Shown: in pieces, positions 15,854-23,132 of the stretch
Numbering within the stretch: the first letter of the stretch is position 1
Layout: every line of letters starts with the position of its first letter
NCBI RefSeq assembly: GCF_003851045.1
Contig: NZ_BFBX01000092.1
Span: forward strand, 1 to 47,423
Source of the DNA: Paenibacillus sp. 598K
Lineage (GTDB): Bacteria > Bacillota > Bacilli > Paenibacillales > Paenibacillaceae
Direction: 5' to 3'
DNA: 47,423 nt
Notes under the pieces: generated by a model
The model's input: only the letters and a program-made list of their open reading frames with translations
Database searches by the model: none
Told to the model about the DNA's origin: nothing
Position numbers and translations under genes: made by a program

Positions 15854-17484
15854 AAAGTGTGATGCTCGTCGATGACGAGATCCTCGTCCGCGATACGATC
15901 AAGGAGTGCATCCCGTGGGAGCAGGAAGGCTTCCGGTTTATCGGCGACGCGCCGGACGGCGAGATCGCCTTGCAGCTGATGGAGCAGACGGAGCCCGATA
16001 TCCTGATCACCGACATCATGATGCCCTTCATGGACGGACTCGAGCTGAGCGGCATCGTCCGCAAGCGGATGCCCCGCGTGAAGATCGTCATCCTCTCCGG
16101 GCACGGCGAGTTCGAATACGCCAGATCGGCTCTCCGCCTCGGCGTCGAGGAGTACTGCCTGAAGCCGATCAGCGCGGCCAGTCTGCTCAGCCTGCTGCAC
16201 GGCGTCAGCCGGACCATCGACGAGGAGCGGCTCGAGCAGGAACGCGCCCGCAAACAGCTGCTCGATGAGACGGAGAAAAAAAACATGACCCAGGATAAGC
16301 TGCTCGGCGACCTGTGTTGCGGATTCCTGACGACGTCCGAAGCGATCCACTGGAGCTCGGAGATCTCGCTGGCGCTGATCGCCCCTTATTACGCGGTCGT
16401 CATCTCGGATGCGCGGGACGATGCCAGCGAAGCGGCGGGCGCCTCTGCAGGCGGAGGCTTGCCGAGCCAGGTCGGCAAGATGTCTCCCTCTCTGCCGCAT
16501 GACGCGCAGGACGGTCTGCTCGCTTACAAGCGAAGTCGCACAGAGACGGTCTGGATCGTCAAGGGCGAGTCATGCGAGGAGTTGGAGGAAAGGCTGCTCC
16601 CCTTCCGCCAGCTGCGGGAGCAGTCCGGCGCCGCCGGGAGCTTGGCGATCGGGATCGGCAGCGTCCATGACCGACTGCAAGGCATCCACCTCTCCTACCT
16701 CGATGCCGAGGAGGATATGCATTGGCAACGGTTGTCCAAGCAGAACCGACGTGAGATGACGCTCTCCGCGCAAATACCGCTCGAGCCTGCCGCTCTGCTC
16801 GATCGATCCAAGTTTCTGGATTTCCTGAAGCTGGGCACGCCTGCCGAAGCCGTCGCTTTCGTCGATTCTTTCGTAGCCGCCATGGACCGACAGGATTGGG
16901 AGACTTCCCCGCTGGGCTACTACCTGCTCAATGATCTGACGATCGAGGTGTTGCAAGTGTCGAAGCAAACGTTCCGCATCTCGGATCAGGAGGCGTTGGC
17001 CCGCTTTCAGAGCGAGCTGCGAGAGGTCCGCACAACGCAGGACGCAGCCGACTACCTGGTGCGCATGGCCGAGCAGTATTGGAGCTGGCGGGCTGAAGGG
17101 ACGGATAAATACGCCGAATTGATCGTCAAGGTGAAGCGCTACATCGAGGAAAATTACGATAAAGAGCATATGTCCCTACAAAGCGCCTCTGACGATGTAC
17201 GACTCAGCCCAAGCCATCTGAGCAAGGTGTTCAGTCAGGAAACCGGTCAGACCTTTATCGAATACCTGACTCGCACGCGGATTCAGAAGGCAATGGATCT
17301 GCTGCTGACGACGCCCGCCAAGTCCTATGAAGTCGCCTTCCAGGTCGGGTACAACGATGCCCACTACTTCTCGAACCTGTTCAAACGCTTCACAGGCATG
17401 ACGACCAAGCAATTCCGCAAAAACGGCGGACTGTCGCTTCACGCGAAAGGAGAGGAGTATGGAGCGGTCTTCAAGCACGGCTAA
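15850..17484 (+). CDS. YesN-type response regulator with AraC DNA-binding domain
   Basis: 544 residues. The receiver domain at 1-120 has the acidic pair DD (8-9), the phosphorylation site D55 in LITDIMMPF and the conserved K of CLKPIS. A long middle region of unknown fold follows, and the last 100 residues are an AraC double helix-turn-helix (DVRLSPSHLSKVFSQETGQ and AFQVGYNDAHYFSNLFKR). Start is the ATG at 15850, overlapping the kinase stop, with GAGAGGAG upstream. Partners and position say it is phosphorylated by the kinase and acts on the divergent ytfQ-like promoter, where paired repeats are seen. An auto-regulatory role on its own promoter is possible. Confidence 0.9.
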   Translation: MKSVMLVDDEILVRDTIKECIPWEQEGFRFIGDAPDGEIALQLMEQTEPDILITDIMMPFMDGLELSGIVRKRMPRVKIVILSGHGEFEYARSALRLGVEEYCLKPISAASLLSLLHGVSRTIDEERLEQERARKQLLDETEKKNMTQDKLLGDLCCGFLTTSEAIHWSSEISLALIAPYYAVVISDARDDASEAAGASAGGGLPSQVGKMSPSLPHDAQDGLLAYKRSRTETVWIVKGESCEELEERLLPFRQLREQSGAAGSLAIGIGSVHDRLQGIHLSYLDAEEDMHWQRLSKQNRREMTLSAQIPLEPAALLDRSKFLDFLKLGTPAEAVAFVDSFVAAMDRQDWETSPLGYYLLNDLTIEVLQVSKQTFRISDQEALARFQSELREVRTTQDAADYLVRMAEQYWSWRAEGTDKYAELIVKVKRYIEENYDKEHMSLQSASDDVRLSPSHLSKVFSQETGQTFIEYLTRTRIQKAMDLLLTTPAKSYEVAFQVGYNDAHYFSNLFKRFTGMTTKQFRKNGGLSLHAKGEEYGAVFKHG

Positions 17485-18472
17485 ACGGCTGCCCGCCATA
17501 CTCGCGCTGCTGATGCTGGTCTGCGCCGCAGGATGCCTTCCCACCCCACCGGAGGAAGGATATCCTGCCATCTCCTATACGGAATCAAAGGATAAGCAAC
17601 CGGCTCATCTGACGCTGGGGATACTGTACCCGATGGCTCATCCGTTCTACGAGATGATTACCCAGATGGCTGAGAAAGCCGCCGTCCCTCTCGGCATCGA
17701 CCTGATCGTCAAAGCGCCCGACGAAGTCAATCTGGAGCAGCAGATCCGCATCCTCGAGCAGATGATCAAGCAGCGCGTCGATGGCATCGCGATCAGTCCG
17801 GTCGATGGAGACGCGCTTACGCCCGTTATCGACCGGGCGGTCGAGGCCGGTATCCCCGTCGTCTGCTTCGAGATGGACGCCCCGGGCAGCAAGCGTCTCT
17901 CCTATATCGGCGCTAACCACTACGAGGGCGGCAAGCTCGTAGGCGAGGTTCTCGACCAGTTGCTTAAGGGCAAAGGAATGGTGCTCGTCGAGAGCGGGTT
18001 CCCGCATCTGCCGGCTCATAAGCTCCGGCTAGCGGGCATGCTGGAGCATATCCAGACCCGTACGGACATTCAGATCCTGGATATCCGCCACAACAGCGGC
18101 AGCGAGGACCAGGCATTGGTCGACATGGAGGTGATGATCGACGCGCACCCGCATTTTGACGCCTTCGTATCGCTCGATCTATGGTCCGCCTCCTCGTCCA
18201 TCCTTGTCTGGAAGGCCAAAGGACTGAGTCGGGACATCATCGCCTTCGGCATGCAGAGCGATATTAAGGAAGCGATCCATAACGGCCAGATCACGTCAGT
18301 CATCTCGCAGAATGAGCAGGATTGGGCGGTCGAGATCATCGCCAGCCTCATGAGCGCCTCGCAGAACAACGCGGTGCCCGATCACATCGATACCGGCTCC
18401 CGAGTGCTGACGCGAGATACGGTCGATACTTTCCCCGATGTCGCGAAGCTCCGGGGACAGGCAAGCCATTAA
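17459..18472 (+). CDS. Sugar-binding lipoprotein, probable sensory partner of the two-component system
   Basis: 337-residue lipoprotein: signal ending in VCAAGC (Cys26), short linker, then a RbsB-type periplasmic-binding fold (LGILYPMAHPFYEMITQMAE, QRVDGIAISPVDGDALTPVI, YIGANHYEGGKLVGEVL). It is clearly different from the two YtfQ-like transport proteins. Its ATG at 17459, after GGAGAGGAGT, lies 26 bases inside the response regulator gene, so the three genes are one unit. Binding proteins co-transcribed with a YesM/YesN pair are known to load a sugar signal onto the kinase, making a three-component sensor; that role is inferred here. Alternatively it may be a third transport component. Confidence 0.8.
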   Translation: MERSSSTAKRLPAILALLMLVCAAGCLPTPPEEGYPAISYTESKDKQPAHLTLGILYPMAHPFYEMITQMAEKAAVPLGIDLIVKAPDEVNLEQQIRILEQMIKQRVDGIAISPVDGDALTPVIDRAVEAGIPVVCFEMDAPGSKRLSYIGANHYEGGKLVGEVLDQLLKGKGMVLVESGFPHLPAHKLRLAGMLEHIQTRTDIQILDIRHNSGSEDQALVDMEVMIDAHPHFDAFVSLDLWSASSSILVWKAKGLSRDIIAFGMQSDIKEAIHNGQITSVISQNEQDWAVEIIASLMSASQNNAVPDHIDTGSRVLTRDTVDTFPDVAKLRGQASH

Positions 18473-18497
18473 GCCCGCGCAGCGCGGCCATCCTAAA

Positions 18498-18537
18498 AAA
18501 CACCCCCTGGTTCCAATACGGGAACCAGGGGGTGTTT
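18498..18537. terminator. Bidirectional terminator between the sensor operon and the GH43 genes
   Basis: Perfect 17-base stem AAACACCCCCTGGTTCC / GGAACCAGGGGGTGTTT (18498-18514 with 18521-18537) with a 6-base loop. It lies between the stops of two convergent genes. The A-run at 18495-18500 gives a U-tail for minus transcripts and GTTTGGTTATT a weaker one for plus transcripts. Confidence 0.9.
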
Positions 18538-18539
18538 GG

Positions 18540-19486
18540 TTATTGTATGAAAATCTTGGCTGCCACACGCGACAAATCTTCGATATCGACCTTGCCGTCG
18601 CCATTCAGATCTGCTACCTTGGCCGTATCCCAATCGGCGCTAGCCGTATCCTTGCCGTAGTGGTATGCGACCATCGCCAGATCGCCGACGCTGATTTTGC
18701 CATCGCCGTTCAGATCCTCCGATGCTTGCTTCACGACCGCTGCCTTGAATACCTCGATCGCTTCCTTCAGCGCATCGACCGCTCCGTTCACTTGCGTCTG
18801 TGTCGCGCCCGCGTTGTCTTTGACCGCTGTGGCCGCTGCGATCGCTTGCGTCAGCGCATCCACTGCCGCTTGCGGGTATTGTCCTGGCTTCGTGCCCACG
18901 ACTGCTGCGTCTGCCAGTCCTTGTGCGCTCGCGATCGTTTCCGTCAAGGCCGTCTTGTCGACGACGATATCCGGGCTGCCGACGGCGATCGTCTTGCTGC
19001 TGCCGCTCGCCTGAACGGTTGTGCCTTCAGGCGCCGTTCCCAGCTCGGCATGGGTGACTGCGATCGCGCCGCTCGTGTTCGATACGCCCGCCTTCACGCG
19101 GAACGTCACGTTCAGCAGCGCTTGCTCGACCGATGCTCCGCCGATGCTCGCCGTGATTAGCCGCACTTCGCCGGTTGTTTCATTGTTCTCCGCCACGAGG
19201 CGGACATTGTCCGCCGCGCCTGCGGCGCTTACGTATTCGAACACGTCGCTGTTATAGCTCAGCGTCACATCCTGCGCATAGACTTCTTGCGGTACATGCT
19301 GCAAGCCTACTCCCACCTGGAACGTGCTGCCCGGCTTCACGCTGCCGTCCGCCGTCAACACCGTCGTTGGCGCTTGCGGCTCGGCTGGCGGCCAGATCGG
19401 GTTGGCAGTCGAGGTGCTCGTCGTCAGGTAGATGCGGTCGATGATGAGCCCGTCTTCCCTTCCCCAGAAGTTCAGTTCATGCACGC
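18540..19486 (-). repeat. C-terminal cassette copy 1 (end of CBM, cohesin, FIVAR, dockerin)
   Basis: This stretch is a near-identical copy of 22186-23132, offset by 3646 bases. For example the region around 19021-19166 matches 22667-22812 with only a few substitutions. It encodes the same modules in both GH43 proteins, so the two genes share a recently duplicated or gene-converted 3' end. Confidence 0.85.
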
Positions 19487-22028
19487 CTGCGGCAATGTTC
19501 AGCGTCGTGCCTCCTGTGACGACCGTGCCGCCATTGCTCAGATTGGCCCAGTTGAACTGACTGTTGCTCACGCCTTGAATACCGTTGACCGTGAAGCGAT
19601 ACTCATTGTTCAGACCGACGTGGACAGAGTCGGAGTTGTAATCGACGCTCTTGGCCAGTATCCATAACTGATAGGTGCCTGCCGTCTCAAAATTGATCTT
19701 GTAGCTCAGTCTGGAGCCCGTTGCGAGCGTTGCCGCATCCGTGCCGGTCATGTTAAAGCCGGTATCCGGCCCGAACATCATCGCTTTCGTAGACTGTCCG
19801 TCCACAAGCGTCCAGCTATGCCCATCAATCACGCCCGTCACATAGGCATTCTCCGTATTGTCTGCCGCCGTCTCCGCTTCGATCGCTACGAAAGCCGGCT
19901 TGTCGACGGTGACGCGAATCGTCGCCGTAGCCGCTTCGCCCAACTCGCCCCGATAGCTGACTGTCACTTCGGTCGAGCCGCTTCCTTTGGCCGTGATCGT
20001 CCCGTTCGACACCTCGGCGACGCCAGGGCTCGGATTGCTGTAGGTAGCAAGGCGGGTAACATCCGCCAGCCTGCCGTCCATATATTCAGCCGTTACCTTA
20101 AACGTCGCAGAGCGCCCCGCTTCGAGCGCGACCGCTGCGTTGTCGACCGTGATCTGCTTCACCGTCAGCTCGCTGTTCAGATCCTTGACGAGCAGATGGA
20201 TCGTGTCGCTCTTGCCGCCATAGCTGATGTTGACGCTCGTCGAGCCGTACCCGACGCCGGTGACGACGCCTCCCTCGACGCTGACGATGCCGCTCTGACC
20301 TGGCGTTGCCACGACAGCGCTCGTCACTACTTCGCTCGTGCCGTCGGTGTAGATCGCTTTCACCTGCAGCGCTGCCTTGTTCGTTCCGCTGACGATGTCG
20401 AGCTTATGCTTGTCGATCGACGCGTTGATCGCCGCCAGCTCGCGCGTCTCGCTGCGCTCTTCGAACTGCCAGTAGTCGACCTTGAACAGATCGCCGCCAG
20501 TTGCGCCGCGGTATACCATATAGAGGTCATGGACGCCTGTGGCGCCGGTGATCGCGGTCGTCTTCCTCTGCCAGTTGTTGACTCCCCCGGTATGGGAGAC
20601 AGACAGCGTGCCGATCAGCGGACCGGTCGCGCTATCCAGTCGCAGCTCGATCGTCCCGCCGTTTCCGTCGCTTGCCACATTGGCGGTGAACGTACCTGCG
20701 CCTTGCTGGCCAAAATCAACCTTGGATAATGCCGTCCAGTCGCCGTCCTGGATTTTGCTGACGGCCAGATTGAGTCCGCTGACCAGGGCACCCGGCTCTG
20801 TCGTCGCTTCGGTGGAGATGCCGCCGTTCCAGGCAAACGCTTCCGCTTCTACGCGCGCGTAGGGATTAAAGTTATTGAGTTGTGTCGGGCCCTTGTAATC
20901 GCCGGTGATGTCCTGAATGACGCCGTTTGCGTCAAATGTTAATTTGTTGATGTGCGCATTGCGGTAGCCGTGGGCTTGCCCGCCCATCTCCGGCATCGTG
21001 TCGCTCTCCGCCATCGCTTTGGCGAGCGTCTGGGCATGGTAGACGATATACGACTCGCCCTTGAAGTCGAAGATAGCATGATGGTTGTTGCCGCCGACGC
21101 CGAAAAACACCGACGGGTTAGGCAGAATCGTCTTCACGTAAGTGAACGGACCAAGCGGGTTGTCGCTGACCATATAAGCGATCGTTCCCGCCGGATGGTC
21201 TGGACGGTTGCCGCTGGAGAAGTTTGTGCAATAGGAATAATAGTATTTGCCGTTGTATTTGTTGATGCCCGAATCCTCGAACAGCCACGGCGGGTTGATC
21301 GGCTTCGCCACGCCGCCACTGGCCGCCAGATCAAGGCTGATCATATCGTCGCCCAGTTTAGCTACGCGAGCCGTACCCGGGTCGGATTCCTTGCCCGCAG
21401 GCACGCCGCCGCCGAAGTAGATATAGGCGCTGCCATCGTCATCCACCAGTACGGCAGGGTCGAACAGCCACGTGACGTCAGCGACGCCTGGCGTGCCGCT
21501 GCGGCTGATGAGCGCTTTGCCCAGCGGATCAACGAACGGTCCGATTGGACTGTCAGCGGTCAGGACGCCGATGCCGTTGGCGCTGTCCGCGAAGTAGAGG
21601 AAAAATTTGTCCTGGCCGTTAATTTTCTTGTGCGCCGCCGCCGGCGCCCAGGAATTGCTGGCCCATTTGGCCGCTCCCTGCGCTCCGGCGACAGGAATCT
21701 CGCCATGATCGGTCCAGTTCACCAGATCGTCCGAGGAGACGACCGTAATCTTGTTGATTCGGCCGTATGTGTTGTCGCGGACTGTGCCGTCCGCATTATA
21801 CTCCAGAATGTCGTTGGTCATATAGATATAGATGCGTCCATCATACTCCAGCGCATAGGGGTCTGCTCCGAACTTGTGCGAGAACAGCGGATTGCCGTTG
21901 CCCGGCGTCTTCCCTATAGCCGGCGCTAGCGGCGCTTCCGCCGCCTGTGCCTGCGGCGCGACAGGTATCGCCAGCAAGGCGAGTGCCGCCACCATTACTA
22001 TTGCTAGCCGTTTCATCCATCTTCTCAT
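18540..22028 (-). CDS. Secreted multimodular GH43 arabinoxylan arabinofuranohydrolase with cohesin and dockerin
   Basis: 1162 residues, exported by an N-terminal signal ending near AQAAEA. Modules in order: GH43 five-bladed propeller (about 35-360) with the three acids in FGADPYALEY, LFDPAVLVDDDG and WLFEDSGINKY; a CBM6-like domain (375-520); bacterial Ig-like domains (525-700); a further CBM opening with AIEAETAAD (710-870); a cohesin (890-1020); a FIVAR helical repeat (1023-1098); and a type I dockerin (1100-1162) with two calcium loops, DLNGDGKISVGD and DLNGDGKVDIED. GH43 plus CBM6 is the XynD-like plan that removes arabinose from arabinoxylan. Start ATG at 22028 has AAAGGTGG upstream; a GTG five codons earlier overlaps that box. 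Confidence 0.85.
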   Translation of the reverse strand: MRRWMKRLAIVMVAALALLAIPVAPQAQAAEAPLAPAIGKTPGNGNPLFSHKFGADPYALEYDGRIYIYMTNDILEYNADGTVRDNTYGRINKITVVSSDDLVNWTDHGEIPVAGAQGAAKWASNSWAPAAAHKKINGQDKFFLYFADSANGIGVLTADSPIGPFVDPLGKALISRSGTPGVADVTWLFDPAVLVDDDGSAYIYFGGGVPAGKESDPGTARVAKLGDDMISLDLAASGGVAKPINPPWLFEDSGINKYNGKYYYSYCTNFSSGNRPDHPAGTIAYMVSDNPLGPFTYVKTILPNPSVFFGVGGNNHHAIFDFKGESYIVYHAQTLAKAMAESDTMPEMGGQAHGYRNAHINKLTFDANGVIQDITGDYKGPTQLNNFNPYARVEAEAFAWNGGISTEATTEPGALVSGLNLAVSKIQDGDWTALSKVDFGQQGAGTFTANVASDGNGGTIELRLDSATGPLIGTLSVSHTGGVNNWQRKTTAITGATGVHDLYMVYRGATGGDLFKVDYWQFEERSETRELAAINASIDKHKLDIVSGTNKAALQVKAIYTDGTSEVVTSAVVATPGQSGIVSVEGGVVTGVGYGSTSVNISYGGKSDTIHLLVKDLNSELTVKQITVDNAAVALEAGRSATFKVTAEYMDGRLADVTRLATYSNPSPGVAEVSNGTITAKGSGSTEVTVSYRGELGEAATATIRVTVDKPAFVAIEAETAADNTENAYVTGVIDGHSWTLVDGQSTKAMMFGPDTGFNMTGTDAATLATGSRLSYKINFETAGTYQLWILAKSVDYNSDSVHVGLNNEYRFTVNGIQGVSNSQFNWANLSNGGTVVTGGTTLNIAAGVHELNFWGREDGLIIDRIYLTTSTSTANPIWPPAEPQAPTTVLTADGSVKPGSTFQVGVGLQHVPQEVYAQDVTLSYNSDVFEYVSAAGAADNVRLVAENNETTGEVRLITASIGGASVEQALLNVTFRVKAGVSNTSGAIAVTHAELGTAPEGTTVQASGSSKTIAVGSPDIVVDKTALTETIASAQGLADAAVVGTKPGQYPQAAVDALTQAIAAATAVKDNAGATQTQVNGAVDALKEAIEVFKAAVVKQASEDLNGDGKISVGDLAMVAYHYGKDTASADWDTAKVADLNGDGKVDIEDLSRVAAKIFIQ

Positions 22029-22122
22029 GAGATTCGTTTCCACCTTTCATGAATGATTCCTTAGAGCATGCCGCAGTTTTTTCTTGCCAGCCAACACCTC
22101 CTCTCAGGATGTCTGCCGGCTC

Positions 22123-22154
22123 GCCTTGCTCCGGCTGCTCAGCCGGAGCAAGGC
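22123..22154. repeat. Strong hairpin between the two GH43 genes
   Basis: Perfect 14-base stem GCCTTGCTCCGGCT / AGCCGGAGCAAGGC (22123-22136 with 22141-22154) and a 4-base loop. It follows the stop of the upstream GH43 gene by 35 bases on the minus strand. There is no U-run, so it may stabilise the 3' end of that message or only partly terminate it before the second gene. Confidence 0.7.
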
Positions 22155-22185
22155 TTGCTATACCGTGTATCAGGTTCGTCTCGGG

Positions 22186-23132
22186 CGGTTAACGGCCCAG
22201 CCTGGAAGCCACGTATACCAGATCCTCGATATCGATCTTGCCATCGAAGTTCATGTCGGCTGCCTTGGCCGCAGCCCAATCGGCGCTGTTCGCATCCTTG
22301 CCGTAGTGGTACGCGACCATCGCCAGATCGCCGACGTTGACCTTGCCGTCGTTGTTCAGATCGGCCGATGCTTGCTTCACGACCGCTGCCTTGAATGTCT
22401 CGACCGCTGTATGCAGCGCATCGACGGCTTCGTTCACCTGTGGCTGCGTCGCACCCGCATTCTCCTTGACGGCTGTTGCCGCTGCGATCGCTTCCGTCAG
22501 CGCATCCACTGCCGCTTGCGGGTATTGTCCTGGTTGCGTGCCGATGACCGCGCCGTCAGCCAGTGCTTGCGCGCTAGCGATCGCTTCCGTGAGCGCCGTC
22601 TTGTCGATGACGACGTCCGGACTGCCGACTGCGATCGTCTTGCTGCTGCCGATCGCCAGAACGGTTGTGCCTTCAGGCGCCGTTCCCAGCTCGGCATGGG
22701 TGACTGCGATCGCGCCGCTTGTGTTCGACACGCCAGCCTTCACGCGGAACGTCACGTTCAGCAGCGCTTGCTCGACCGATGCTCCGCCGATGCTCGCCGT
22801 GATTAGCCGCACCTGGCCAGCCGTTTCTTTGTCTTCCCCAACGACGCGGACATTGTCCGTCGCGCCTGCAGCGCTCACATACTCGAACACGTCGCTGCTA
22901 TAGCTCAGCGTCACATCCTGCGCGTACACTTCCTGCGGTACATGTTGCAAGCCCACGCCCACCTGAAACGTGCTGCCCGGCTTCACGCTGTTGTCTGCCG
23001 TCAGCACAGTCGTCGGCGCTTGCGGCTCGGCTGGCGGCCATACCGGATCGGTCGTGGAGCCGCTTGTCGTCAGATAGATCCGGTCGATGATCAGTCCATC
23101 TTCCCTGCCCCAGAAGTTCAGTTCGTGGGTTC
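22186..23132 (-). repeat. C-terminal cassette copy 2 (end of CBM, cohesin, FIVAR, dockerin)
   Basis: Partner of the copy at 18540-19486. Similarity is near identity across the cohesin part and weaker but obvious across the FIVAR and dockerin parts. It marks the shared 3' end of two otherwise different GH43 genes. Confidence 0.85.

Noticed and set aside
19818..20729. Long open frames antisense to the GH43 genes
   Set aside because: They have no ribosome binding sites or recognisable protein features and follow from high G+C at third codon positions on the real strand.
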